A stretch of 64,000 nucleotides of DNA. It comes from Phorcus lineatus. Its lineage: Eukaryota > Mollusca > Gastropoda > Trochida > Trochidae. Below the pieces are notes generated by a model that saw only the letters and a list, made by a program, of their open reading frames with translations, ran no database searches and was not told the origin of the DNA. Of this stretch, positions 1 through 12,500 are shown piece after piece. Positions within the stretch are counted from its first letter, which is position 1. Every line of letters starts with the position of its first letter. The translations under genes and the position numbers were made by a program. The stretch spans positions 29,487,645 to 29,551,644 of the forward strand of contig OV121088.1 of the NCBI GenBank assembly GCA_921293015.1. The letters are read 5' to 3'.

Positions 1-2343
1 CAGTTGACGAAAATTCCACCTTGTGTTTATACAAATAATTGGTTAGATTCAGTTGAAAGAAGTACGTGTTTGACAGTTGATATCGAACATTTTGTTCCAG
101 AGCCAATATGGCATGCTTAATAGCCTTAGCAAAACTTAAATCAATCTAGTTTGTGAAGATACGAAGAGATGCCACATTGTGCACACACCATTTCACAAGA
201 AATATTCACACAAGAATTATTTTAACGAACAAATGTACCACACTATAAATTCAAAGTATGCGGACACACTAATTTAAGATTTATCTTAACATCAAATATT
301 CTATAAAGAAAACTATATCTTACTGAAATTTGAAGGTATATTTATATTTTTTTTAAACTTACCAATACCTGCCTTCAATCTGGACGGCAAGTTTTTTTTA
401 TAAAAACAGACAAAAAATAACTGAGTACATGACCTTGTCGTACCCCTACACCACAGCAAAACTTTCAAAGAAGACAGTGTTAATCATAACGCGTGTCTCT
501 GCATTCATGTCATTGACACGCAAAGAATGTGTTAAATTTTAAAAAGAGCCAGTTGTGTTACTACACGATAATAATCACAGCTTATATATATGCACGGAAT
601 CAAATACCTTTGACATCTCAACAAACAGTGCAAAAGATTACCCACTTTGATTGTTTGAATATCTTTTGAAATAAGGGTCCCATATCTTAGTAAAATAGTG
701 TTCTTCATGACGTCAACACTGGAATCAAGCCTATATTTCAGGTTATGAAATGCATATTCTATTTTTTATGTTTTCCAAAGGAGTTCAATGAATTCCTTGT
801 TAATATAATTCTACATAATTAATCTATTTCCAAACAAAACGAATGAATGCTCTCTAGTTAAACACTTACATCTAAAATAAATGGATAATGGCGGGTGACG
901 TCAAAACGGATATCTACGTTTGCACTCTTTACGTCAAGGATGCTCTGTTCAAGTGGGAAAGTTAATAGGTCTGATCTATAAATGGACATCCGTCAATACA
1001 AATGTACCATTTAGCATATGCACAGACGGATCTCCTGTAACAAACACGGAGTAATATTTCTGACGTCATATCATCCGGGTCATTAGACCCTTACCCTATG
1101 TTCAGAAAATGGTTTGCCACTTTGGAAGGGTGATCAAAATCTATTCGTGTATGTTACTTGTCCACTGTTAAGCGTGAAACTACTGATACATTGTTATACG
1201 TTGTATACTACTACTACTGATATACTTCACTTTGTAATATACAATAATGCTATCAAGAAATCTTCAAATAAAAATAATAACATAAAGCAAACGTATCACT
1301 TTGCATAGATGTAGATATATAGGAACTTGGTTTATTGTGTTTTAACAACCAATAAGTTTATTCTTCTCTGCTAAAATAACGGATTTTAGAATTTACTTAT
1401 AACTATATACCTGCCATATGGGTGGGGTCAATTGTCCTATTTTTATGATATTCCAATTGAAAGAGGTATAACATTTATCTTGGTGTTCTGTTTACATGAA
1501 AATGAAATACTTCAGACGACACTTGTTGAGGTATTATTTTAATGATGACTGGATTCATCACATTTCGACTTGATAACATATATGTATATGTAAAACATCA
1601 AACCAAAAATTATGTTATGTATATCAGTCCGCTTTTACTCCAATGTACACGTAACTGCAACTTCTGTAGCATCAACGTCTATTCATATATACGTTCAGTT
1701 CTTGGAAGTAATTGTTTAAACCTATCCATTTAATACAGCTAGGTGCTTTACAAGGGCGAAATGATAACATTTTCATGTCAGTGAGAGTATTATTACAGTA
1801 AATGTAACATTTGTATATTAGTTTTATATCAGTATATTGTAATGCCGGATTCAACGAAAGTTAACTGCTTCATATAAGACGGTTGCCGCAAAAAGGTTTT
1901 TTAAATGTAATTCATATGTTGCAAAGGTACGGATTAAAACATTCATTGCCATAATGGTGTTACGAAAGCAAAAAGGCATGGATTTTTTCAATATGCATTT
2001 AATGACATGAATATCACAATACGACAATACATTATCAAAACACAACGTTCTCAAGAACACACACACATGACAATTACACGTACAATAACACAACTCTATG
2101 TACAATAGCACTTTTGGTAAGGGTTTGGCAGTTCTATATCACGAGTCCTTTTTCGAAGCAGTCTTCACAAGGAAATCTTAGCGGCGAAAACCATCTAGTA
2201 TATAATCAAGTTATTGGCAACTTCAATTGTCAATCATTGATCTCAACGTTCTTTGGTGATCATTATTACGTCTTCAAAGCATCAATGGACTGCTCTTAGG
2301 ATCTTCTCCCAAAACTTGTCATGTCGTTATCGTTGTTCAACAC
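1..2343. other. Non-coding flank downstream of the homeobox gene
   Basis: AT-rich sequence with only short, low-complexity open frames on either strand. It probably holds the 3' UTR of the minus-strand homeobox gene near its right edge. CRE-like TGACGTCA or near-matches occur at about 706, 896 and 1060. No recognised coding exon or repeat family was seen. Confidence 0.5.
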
Positions 2344-2703
2344 CTAGAACATCGGAAACATCATCTGTCTCCTCATGCCCAAAGGATCGAGAGGGGCCAG
2401 GGAGGGGTATCCCTGGGGTGGGTACATGGATCCAAGTCCGGGTGGAGACAGACCTGGTGGTAGAAGTCCTGAGGGTCGGGGAAGGTCTGACAGGGTGGAC
2501 CGGAGAGGCATAGGTGGGTGGGGTAGGCCTGAGGGTGACATGGACATCATGGCGTCCTGTCCTGGGGAGTAGTGAGGATACCGGAGACCGGCCAGCTGGG
2601 TGACGTCCACCCCTCCGGTCGGGAAGGGGTAGCGGGCCTGTTCATCTCGATGGTGCTGTTGTCGCTTCTCTTTCATACGACGGTTCTGGAACCACGTCTT
2701 CAC
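2344..2703 (-). CDS. Homeobox gene exon 3 (recognition helix, C-terminus, stop)
   Basis: Begins after a CCCCAG acceptor with [16 protein letters not shown] (third helix), continues through a Pro/Gly/Met-rich tail and ends with TAG. The first codon is GTG for valine 170, not a start. Overlapping plus-strand frames across this GC-rich exon are shadows. Confidence 0.9.
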   Translation of the reverse strand: MKTWFQNRRMKEKRQQHHRDEQARYPFPTGGVDVTQLAGLRYPHYSPGQDAMMSMSPSGLPHPPMPLRSTLSDLPRPSGLLPPGLSPPGLGSMYPPQGYPSLAPLDPLGMRRQMMFPMF

Positions 2704-3780
2704 CTGGGGATAGGAGGGGAGGCGTTAAAGATGTGGAGGGTAAAACATCTCAGAACACAGGGTCAATAGGATAAGTATTGTATTCTTTGGAACACCAAAA
2801 CGTATAAGCAATTACACCTATCAGATTTGAAAATTACCTCTGACACCTCTAAAAAATTCAGGAAATGTAAGCGTACAGCAGAGCTATTTAACTATTTGGT
2901 ATATAACTTGTTTACACCTTGAGAAATGCGATCACAACTTTCGTCCACTGAGCTACAAATACGATGTTAACTGCTAAATTTTGATTAATGTAAAAACGAT
3001 ATTCACCTGTTGGTCAGTGAGTTTGAGTTTCTCTGCAAGGTCGGCTCTCTCGCTGGCTGCCAGATACTTCTGTTCCCGGAACTTGTGTTCTAGTGACGTC
3101 ACCTGCTCGTTCGTGAAAGCAGTGCGCGCTTTCTTCTTACGGGACTGCTCCTTGTCTCCGTCTGACTCGTCTCCTGCAGGGTAAGAGTTAATTTATAGAG
3201 CACGTTTGGAATACGAAATATGGGTTTTATATTTGTTAAGTGCTTTGAAATTCTTTAGGATGGCGCAAATGTTTAACAGATGCCAAAGAAGGTAGAAAAT
3301 TTAAAATATTTCGAATTAGTACAGGAAATAAACAATCTATACCGTTACATTTAATTTGTGTCACAATAGGTATGGTTTTGGAGTTTAAAATTACAATATA
3401 TCCAATTTAAGATATGTTCTGCTGTATAATTGGGACTTACCAGAGAGAGAAGGGGTGAAGCTCCGCTCACTGAGGGAGGCGTAGGGGGACTTGTCTCCCT
3501 TGGGGGTGCTGGTCATGAAGTCTGAGGAACCCTCACTCTCAGACCGGGGACGCTTCCTGCTCCCGGGGATCAGATCCATGCTGAGTTTCTCATCCTGTGG
3601 GGAGGGGGCGCGTTCGTAGCTGATCCCGGGGGAGAGCTTACACTCGACTGTTGGCAGGGAGATGGGGAACCTGTAAGCGTACTCCACCGACTTGGGGGTA
3701 CGTGCTTCATCAACGCTGCTTTTGGCAAGATTCTCGATAGAGAATGACTGCCTCTTTGGTTTGCTGTTGTCCAAAATCAT
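2344..3780 (-). CDS. Vent/NK-like ANTP-class homeodomain transcription factor (3 exons)
   Basis: A nuclear sequence-specific DNA-binding protein, probably a transcriptional repressor. Three exons (3441-3780, 3007-3173, 2344-2703) join in phase with GT-AG borders to give 288 aa. Residues 11-20 ([10 protein letters not shown]) contain an EH1-like FSIxxL motif, the Groucho/TLE-binding signal common in NK and Vent proteins. The homeodomain is residues 126-185: RTAF at its start, YLAASER before helix 2, and W173, F174, Q175, N176 and R178 (homeodomain 48, 49, 50, 51, 53) in helix 3, motif [15 protein letters not shown]. An intron splits the homeodomain between positions 44 and 45, a frequent site in ANTP-class genes. 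The C-terminus is rich in proline, glycine, serine and methionine. The ASER plus [10 protein letters not shown] combination resembles Vent/Vox; Bsx, Barx and Noto are alternatives. The domain call is firm; the subfamily is inference. Confidence 0.9.
3007..3173 (-). CDS. Homeobox gene exon 2 (homeodomain positions 1-44)
   Basis: Acceptor CCTGCAG and donor GTGAAT on the minus strand. It supplies an acidic stretch (DESDGDKEQ), the basic RKKKAR arm and homeodomain helices 1 and 2, ending LKLTDQQ. Its 167 bases complete the phase-1 codon and end in phase 0. Confidence 0.9.
3441..3780 (-). CDS. Homeobox gene exon 1 (start codon, EH1-like motif)
   Basis: Begins with ATG at 3780 and ends with one extra base (phase 1) before a GTAAGT donor. 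It encodes residues 1-113 plus the first base of G114, including the FSIENL motif at 13-18 and a Ser/Pro-rich linker with [11 protein letters not shown], a possible nuclear localisation or phosphorylation region. Confidence 0.88.
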
Positions 3781-3785
3781 GATGG

Positions 3786-3845
3786 TATATCCAGGTAGGT
3801 AATGACACAGGTAAAATTCCAGGTGTATATATACCCAGGTAGATG
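3786..3845 (-). promoter_or_regulatory. Putative core promoter: TATA-like box within a CAGGTA/G cluster
   Basis: About 45-55 bases upstream of the homeobox ATG a GTATATATAC block lies within four CAGGTA/CAGGTG motifs in about 50 bases. CAGGTG/A is the E2-box bound by Snail/ZEB-type zinc fingers. Promoter function is inferred from position only. Confidence 0.35.
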
Positions 3846-4732
3846 TGCTCAGGGTGAAGGTAAATGCTCAAGTGATGACTGCAGCCCTGCTTCTGACCTT
3901 AAGTACTCAACTCTTTTATCCCGGGGTGCTACTGCATCCTACCCGTGACCAGAGAGCTGTATTCGCTAAGACAATAGCTAGGTAATTAGCGTTATTGGTG
4001 ACATTGTTCCATCATTGTTGAACCGCGGATTATCCTAACAAGCGCTATAATGGCCGCTCTGAGTGCTGACCAAGCTCGCGCAGATCCAATTTACGGATTT
4101 AGGTAATGTTTTGACAAGTATCCAGCTGAGCTGTTGATTTCAATGACTTGATTACCCCCCAATAATTCTTTCATTACGCTGCCCATTCATCCCGTGTTTT
4201 CTGTTTGTCTTAGGGCGTAAGGTGCTGAAAGAGGGAGCACTTAACGAACAATATTCTGCAATGTTTACAACTCGACTTACGTCCATTTGTACACCCGGTG
4301 CATGGCCCAGTGATCAACTAACTTCCTTTCGTGCAACCGGTGTCATGGCCTAGTGAACATTCTGTAGTCCTGACACGGTTCATCTGACAGATCAAAATTA
4401 GAACGATTTGTTACAGGGCTTGTTCTTCGTGCCTTAATCAGTTTTCGACATAGGTACAGGATCATCTATTTGAAGCACGTGTCAACCCATGTCATACGGG
4501 GACTTCACCGACTTACCTCCTAAACTCTCCTATTCACTTTCTAACGACCTTATTCCCTCTTAGCTAATTGCATGCAATATTGTAAACAGCTCTACCGTTT
4601 CAATCGATTCTTGAGTGAATATTTGCTTTACAGATTCAGATGAGAAGCTGAAATCGGCTTTGATTAGTTTCGCTACCGAGAAGCTAATATTTGGCTGGGT
4701 CAATGTTTAGAATACGTTGTAATACGCACAAT

Positions 4733-4776
4733 TGGAACAACGTGTTCAACAATGGGAACAACGTGTTCAACAATGT
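4733..4776. repeat. Short tandem duplication
   Basis: Two adjacent copies of about 21 bases with the core GGAACAACGTGTTCAACAAT. No function is apparent. Confidence 0.6.
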
Positions 4777-5589
4777 TCAAGTCTTGGTGCCTATTGTCCC
4801 CAATGCGTTACTAATCTGGTAACGTTTAGCCGGGAACCCATGACATCTCAAGTGTTGATTCCCTTCTGTGTTACGCTGTAATTTGTTATGTCTTCATTAA
4901 TTTCTTTTCAAACGGTAATCATATACATATACACGTATTATCATACGAAGTTTATGCAGGTGCTCGTATTACGTTTAGTAAGTATCTGTAGTATTTTCCT
5001 TACACTAAACACGTAATCGTGTATTTTTTAGAAATTATTAAACAATTGAGATAATTTGTCACAGTAATGTCCTAGACTTGGAATGTTAATTTACATAAAA
5101 ACAAAAATGAAAAAGAAACACAAATAAAGGATCTTTTACATAACCCATTTGAAAATGAATCTTGGTGTATGTACACACGTAACACAACTCCATTCAAACT
5201 CTAAACGTCTAATTCAGTTACTATCTTATTATGAATATTGGATATTTTATATAAATGTTATATGAACGACACGCGTTGTGTGATCGAACTGTCTTCTTGA
5301 AATATTGAACCCGTCCAGGTTTATATATGTTCTTATTTTGGATTTATGACCCCTCGCATGAATGTGACGATAATGGTGACGACGAAACGGTACTGGTATT
5401 TCAACAAAAGCTCCATTTCAGAACGACAAGACACGAGCTAAGACAAAGATCTTTTTGAAGAATAAATTACATAATATGCAATACAAATTAGTTTGATATA
5501 TATTTACATTTCAAAATATCCTCACGACGCTTTTGTGAATACTTAACATATATCGCTAAAGTTTAAGTATCTTTCACGTCATAATTGAC

Positions 5590-5665
5590 TTCAAAGTCAA
5601 AGTCAAAGGAGTTTATTTGTAATGAGGTCAAAGACCCATGTACAAAAATACAAAACCAAAAAAAT
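5590..5665 (-). repeat. Possible LINE 3' tail remnant
   Basis: Read on the minus strand, an ACAAATAAACTCC segment runs into short TTTGAC repeats. A polyadenylation-like AATAAA followed by short tandem repeats is typical of CR1/L2/RTE-type LINE 3' ends. No coding remnant was recognised beside it. Confidence 0.35.
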
Positions 5666-8639
5666 TATTAAATTTACAAGTGAAGTTCATATTGTTTCTA
5701 TATACACATTTCTTTTAGCATAGGTATTGTAAATGAAATACTAAAAACGTTTGATTATATTATCCTGAGATGTACATAACAGGCTTCTAAATTTATGCAT
5801 AGACTTAAATGCTGTCAATGGTGGTTTTGATAAAAAAAATCCTCTGAAATAAATTACATTCGTAAATTGTCATAACATGGACGAAAAATCTAAACGATAC
5901 AATCACTTAAATATAATTTTTAATATTTAAACCCAAGTTTTTGTACCCTCTGATAGTTTATAGTTGAGTGCATGGGAACAGACTCGTGGTTTCCTACTCT
6001 TGAACTAATTTATCAAACGTTTCTTTATTTCGATATCTGAGAGTGTAACCCATTCCATTCTAACGTTATTCCTCTCTTGCATACCAAGAACGTCAATGTC
6101 TATTCCGGTCTACAATAGCGTATGGTTAATTTCCTTTCATCAAATTCCTTTTGAATTAATGAAACTGCTTTTTGATATAAGAGATGTTATAATATTTCAT
6201 TGCATTAGTATGTCCTCGATTTCGTTGCTTCCTATTTTGGTAACATGAAGTGCTTTTTTTCTTCAAAGACGTTGTGTCATTGGCTGCCTTTGAGGATAAG
6301 AAATGATGGTTGATAAAGTTCTGACATAATCTGTAGTTTTTCTGATATAAACCTAATCGTTTTGGAAAGCACAGGAATTTTCTTCAATGACATACACTAT
6401 GAAATTGACCCCCGAGGTTGGACCCCTCCCTCTTTTCAATATTCATATCAGTGTATACATAACTGAAATTGTGACAATGTTGTTGGATATGCCTAAGGTT
6501 CGCTGCAGCTCAAAATTCAAATTATATTACTAAGAGAATGTATAATGCTCTTAGACCACTGCCCAGGGAAAGAAAGTCCTTCTACGGTTTCCAGAAAATT
6601 CCTGATATACAATTCATCAAAAACTGAATTCGTTGAACCTTTGATTGTTTCAAAACCAGTCACAGGTGTCTTTCATCTGTCCATATAAACGTAATTCTGA
6701 AGTTTGGTATTTTGTTTTTAGTTTTGACCTCTCGGACGCTAGGGTCAGGTATCTTGACCACCGCCCAGTAAGGAAAGACTTCTTCTGTTTCTAGTACAGG
6801 ATGCAACACCCTCGATGCACTTGTTCTTCTGGTGTGGTAATGGTCAGTTTCCTTGTGTCAAGTTTGTTTACTTCCAGTCGACTCTTTTGTCCACTTGTGT
6901 ACGTTTTCGTTTCAGTGCTCAAGTTGTATAGCTTGAAATAGGTACTTTACCACTTTGGGAGGCCATTCATGACTGACTATAGTGGATATTTATATTCCCT
7001 CCTTTGACGCCAATGCCTTTTGCTGAAATCCATTATCATAAAAATTATTATAATGATGATAAACTTCTTTATTGTAGAAAAAGGGTAGCCTCAACCGTCT
7101 TGAATTATGCCCTCAACTATTATAACTACATCAGGAGGTTGCCGAATTTCGGTCTCGCCTTCAGCGTTTCGGCTCAAACAACTGCTTTAAGGTCTGTTCT
7201 TCTTGTCTTAAAAAGATTACCGTTATAAGCCACGAAGGACAGAATAAAGTATATCCAAATGATTTTGATTCTACAATTCATTTACCAGATGTTAAAATAT
7301 TTTATATACATATATATAAATTCCTGGAGGAATAAAATCCTTTTTCAAAAGACAGATCGATTTATTCTGTTAATCCATTGATCAAATGATACTAATTATA
7401 GCAAGACTTCTCTGAAAACGAATGTTTCAAGATACAAGAGACGCAAACGTTAATTCAAATAAATGTTCGAAACGTCTTAAACACGACAAAAACGATACAT
7501 TCAGAAGTATTGTTCTATACAAGAAACGCTAATGTATCAATTCCATTTAGAATAATCTTTTCGAAGTATTATCTTGTTTCGACGTACTTTAAAATGACAC
7601 CAAATATTCATTCAAAAGGTCCTAAATATTGATAATTGTATTACTCTAATTTAACATAATTTTTTAAGTATCATCTTGTTAAGACTCTGTGTACATGACA
7701 CTGAATATACATCCAAGAGTTTTTAAATTATATAAAATGTAAACAGCTCAGTAATAATTACGTTACTCTCTGAAAAGGACACCCTGCTAGTAAAATCTAC
7801 AAGTACTAAGTATTACCGCTGACACTAATGACTCCCAATATTACTCTACACCGCATGAAATCAACAACCTTAAGATGACATTGACAACGCTAAATCGCAT
7901 CCAGCTTGAAATCGATTAAAATCGTATTTTTTGCAATTAGGCGGATATTAATTAGTAAAACAACAAGTGATTACACCATTAATCATGATGACACTGACTC
8001 ACAGCTCGTTGTCGAGTTGATGAGCAGGTGAGCGATGCAAATATCGATGTTGTCACGTTGTCACGTTGTCACTGTATAAACACGATTGGACACCTTCAGT
8101 AAATGTGTTTATTTGGCTATATTGGTCATCTTGTAAACAAAACACGTCCATCTAAACCGTGTGTTTATTTAGTAATATTTGACAGTAAAATGCAAGTGTT
8201 GAATATATGTGTTGCAAGGAAAACATACGGGCTTCTTAAAAATCTTTTTACTTGCTTATAGTGGATATTAAAATGATCCTTCTTTGATTCTGCGAGTTGA
8301 ATATTTCGCAATATTTGTTTGGCGTGTTTATGAAGAAACTGTATTCCTTATGTGTTTTATTTATTGACGATCACTTATATGTAATTTGTACGATATGGAT
8401 AGTTCTTGCAAATTTATTGCAATTCTTAAATATGCTTCTCTACAGCCTCTTCTAGCTTCCATTCTTAACCAAATGTATACAAGAAGAATATCTTAACTTT
8501 ACCCTTTTATGTTCATGATTTTGCTAATATTTATTTTATGAGCTTTATAAGAACCTTAACTTTTAGTTTTATATATACAATGTGTGTGCATTTTATCACA
8601 AAGTTTTTATTTTATCATTTTTTTAAAATTCTTATGTAC

Positions 8640-8782
8640 ATGGTTTTATGTGTATATGTGTGCCTCATTCGCCATTTACTGGCTGGGCTTACAATTCTAA
8701 ACACATCGTGATTGTATAGAATGTATCTACTTGTGGAATTGTTGGTGACACAAAAATAAACAATTCTTCTTCTTCTTCTTAT
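8640..8782 (+). repeat. Possible LINE/SINE 3' tail ending in (TTC)n
   Basis: The sequence ends with AAAATAAACAATTC followed by TTC repeats, the layout of a non-LTR element tail. Only the end is recognisable. Confidence 0.35.
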
Positions 8783-11319
8783 TTCCTAATTTGACAGTTA
8801 CAAGGCATTGAATAATTGGATAAGCATGATATACTGAACGATAGAATGTTACGGACCAGTCTAGTGATGACGATATTAAACATTTTTAACAAGTCTTTCA
8901 CTCTTTTTTTTATAGATAACAATATTTTTCTCTTCCGCGTTTCGGGAGACATGATTGAAAAGAAATATTTCTGATACAATTTTCATAAATGCTGTCGTTA
9001 GTAACAGTAAGCCTTGAGCCGTTCTGAATTTGCGTATGTCACGAATTAAGTTTCTTGTAATTATTCAAGGAATAATAACTCGACAAGTAACTTTTGGTTT
9101 TAGTTAATGCCGAAGTTTGTAAAAAGCAAAAGAAAAATAGAATTTAAATATCTTACGGAGCTGTATTTTAGATTTTTTAGATTAAAAAAAGGAATAACTG
9201 CAATTCCTTGCACAAAACCAAATACGATGTTTTTTCCTGCAAGTTTCAAGTATACCATTTTGTTATTTCATATCCTTCTGTACATCTCCCATCTGAAAAG
9301 AATTGAAAAAACTTTCGATTAACCGCTTTTTGATAAAATGCAATCACTCAGATTTGTACATTTGAATATGTCAGGAAATAAAATTCGCATAACATATCAT
9401 TTTCAAGCAGTGTTCGTTTGAAATTATTCTCATGAAAATACAACCTAATTAAGCGTCTGTATTTACGAATCAAGAACAATTATGAGCGATTGATGTAGAT
9501 ATCAAAGTAACCCTCAACACTATTCCGATCCGGGCATTATTATCAAAGGCCACGCTCCCTTGTAAATGAATATTTTTCATACGTCTTAGAACGTCCCAGA
9601 CAATGTTTTGCCAAAGCGTCTCGAATATGCGTACTTCCGAATTTTAATTGCATTCAATCGTATTAAACTTAATTAACAGTCGCGTGTGTTTTTTACGCTT
9701 AGGCGCCATGATCCGTAAGAAAAACGTTGATCGTCTAGAGTGGGATACCTATATTAATCCTGTTCAGTTTAACGCGATTAAATACCTTAATGAATTTTAA
9801 ATCGAACTCCATTATTAATTTCCTCTTGATCTTCGCCGCCCTCTCCTCTGTGTATCATTTGGGATTAACCCTCGAGGCTTTGATGGAATCGTTAATCGGT
9901 TGTATTGAAATGTGATTATGGTTCCCATACTCGTTTAATCTGATTTCTACAAGATTTGTGTTTTTTAAAACTCGTGTTTATCTGTGAGATTACAGATTTA
10001 TGTGATGTTTCCAGGTTACGCCACTACTTCACCAGACATCTGATTGCGGTTGTGGCATGTATTTTCCAGACGAACTGTAGGCCCCTACCTAGGTTGTGTG
10101 CGTGTATTTTTTTTCTTAAAAGGCTGAAATTATTCCAAATAATACTTTCTTAATTTTTTCCATTTTGTTCTCTTGTTACTGATGATACTGCATTGGAAAT
10201 GATGATTTCTTTTTTAAGATTATGTTATTAAGATTTTCTTCACTGCCATGAATAATACTGTATTAAATGAAAATGATAATCGTAATGGATGATTTTAAGG
10301 GCATGTGGTAGTATATTCTTAATATTACATAGAGCTGTTTCTCTATTCTCCATAATCAACATCTATCCGTGAGAGATTTGTAGTAGGTTAACTATAAGTA
10401 ACAATCTTAGATGTAGATATAGTTTATGAAATAAAAAGGAAATCTACATGGTCAGGAAGAAAGAATAATGATTATAAGTAAATTGATTATTGGATTAAAG
10501 TTAAAAAGGTTTAATATATTACCTATAAAGCATCTGTGCAACCTTCTAGATTACAAAAACAAAATGATTCCGTTTGAAATGCCAAATCTCTGAAAATGAC
10601 GAATTATTGACAGGTGTATTTATATGTATGTCTAGGTAAGGTATAAAACAATAAATGAAATCTATAAATTAGGAACCAATGTGTTAAAAGCAACAAAAGC
10701 AACGCAACATATGTAAACGAATTTTTGCAGTGTATTAGATGATTTCAGGATTTTATACCTAGCAACAAACGAATTGAAAACTATGTCATCTAGGCTAAAA
10801 TAAATGGTCGCAAAAATATATGGCACGTGAAAGTGATTCAGGGAAGTTGATAATTCAAATTTTTAAAAATGAAAGTTAGGCCTACATCTCAAACTCAAAA
10901 AGGTCTACAAACGCTGCTGTGAATTTTCATGAAGTTTGGTGTATGTGACGTCATATGTCAACATTGATTAACAATGCAAAGTTGCAATGACGTAACAATG
11001 CGTTGACGTCATAGAATACACTACGCAACGGCTTCAATGGCCGAAAGGGATAAGTAGAAATTGAGATACCCCCTCTCTATTCTATGAGTGGGGAGGCCGT
11101 AATTGGAGATCCGGGGGCCGCTAACTGCTCCAAGCAGTTATGGTAGGTGTACTGTCGAAACTTCTGAAAATGTTCGTTACAAATGAGATTAATATGAGAA
11201 GAGTTTACCATTTAATCGAGTGATTGACTACCAAATATTGTCCCCTTCACAATTATTAACACCTCAAAAACATTATAAATTCATTGTTAAAAATAGTTTG
11301 TGTATACGTTGATTCATTA

Positions 11320-11840
11320 CTAAGTCTTTTACACGCTATTTGCCACACATTTCATCAATATCATACATTGCAATCGTAATTTTGATATGCTCGTACTTTC
11401 CGCATGGTCACATCTCCCCTGTGCTTCGTTCACTCTACTGGCTTCCAATATCTGCAAGAATTACTTTCAAACTCCTCGTTCTAACTTATGACTGTCTCTT
11501 TAATGATGACTTCCCATCGTATCTCAAAGAACTTATCTTCCCATACTCACCCTCAGCGAAGCCCCAGATCCTACAGTGACTCTCACTTGACTCAACCCAA
11601 ATCACTAAACCGATTTTTCTAACGTGCCTTCTCTTTCCACAACTATGGAATTCACTCCCTCAAAACCTCAGAAATACAACCACTAAAGACATATATAAAT
11701 CACAGCTTATGACCCACCTGTTTTTAACTGTGTACGTGTAGATACGTATGTATATATTTCCAGTTATCACTGTGTTAGCGCCACTGAGCATCTTGAGGTG
11801 GATATTAGGCGCTTTACAAATGCATTATTATTATCATATT
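11320..11840 (+). mobile_element. Decayed CR1/L2-type LINE, 3' end of the reverse transcriptase ORF
   Basis: The open frame 11340-11579 contains HISPVLRSLYWLPISARI followed by FKLLVLTYDCL, a pattern found near the C-terminus of the RT ORF of L2/CR1-like LINEs. After a break, about 11645-11730 reads as LWNSLPQNLRNTTTKDIYK, which matches the family's C-terminal LWNSLP motif. The tail near 11800-11835 (GGCGCTTTACAAATGC plus ATT repeats) is also typical. Frame breaks show it is dead. Subfamily is inference. Confidence 0.7.
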
Positions 11841-12406
11841 GGCATTAAATGAGTGTATTAACATATTATAACACCGAAAATATCATGACGAGTCAATCCC
11901 AATGCTATGTACATTAATAATGATAGTCATGCTTAGATAAACTGATGATGTATAGGAAATTCAGTGTTTTAACCATTGAATTAACCATTTTGTTCGTTGC
12001 AATTAAATATGTAACTCGCATAACATAATGAGGAAATTGAATGATTTAAACTAAATATGATACCACGATTTGTTTTCAAATCAATTCTTTACAATGATTA
12101 CAAAACATGTCATACAAAAAATACCAATGTGGCTTTTCATGACTTTTCAGAATAGTTTTGAATATTTTATGAACGCTTCACTTTTTTTGTGTGTAACATA
12201 TAACTTTTTTTCCCAGAGATAAAAGTATTCACTAAAGTATTTAAAATTCTAAAACATAGAACCTTTTTCACAGTAAGGTAAGGCCCAGAACAAAACTCAC
12301 AACAAATCTAAAACATATTATCAATTTGGATTAGATAATTTAGAAAACAAACTTTGGATTGACCGATTGACATGTTAAAATGAATGTATCCCTTGATAAA
12401 TTTCAG

Positions 12407-12500
12407 CTTCCACAATCGGATCGTCAACCCAGCACCATGGGGTATCTCCAAGGTACTCAAGGACCCCAAGTCCTCCGATTACCTCTCCGAGTATCAGCGT
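12407..12500 (+). CDS. MAP6/SAXO-like gene, first recognised exon
   Basis: A 94-base exon between acceptor AAATTTCAG and donor GTATGT. After one base of a split codon it reads FHNRIVNPAPWGISKVLKD then PKSSDYLSEYQR, running in phase 0 into AYRMWPF of the next exon. It lies in no long open frame and was found from its splice sites and the SEYQR module. Confidence 0.72.

Larger units (their letters stand above)
3846..12406. other. 8.5 kb interval between the homeobox gene and the first recognised MAP6/SAXO exon
   Basis: Mostly AT-rich unique-looking sequence without a supported exon, apart from the repeat remnants listed separately (LINE tails near 5600 and 8700, LINE coding remnant near 11340). 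The promoter and 5' exon(s) of the downstream gene probably lie here but could not be placed. A group of three CRE-like sites (TGACGTCA or TGACGTAA) occurs at about 10947-11010. Confidence 0.4.

Noticed and set aside
3786-3845. Zelda-type (CAGGTAG) zygotic activation sites
   Set aside because: Zelda is an arthropod factor; in a probable mollusc the motifs are better described as E2-box/zinc-finger sites.
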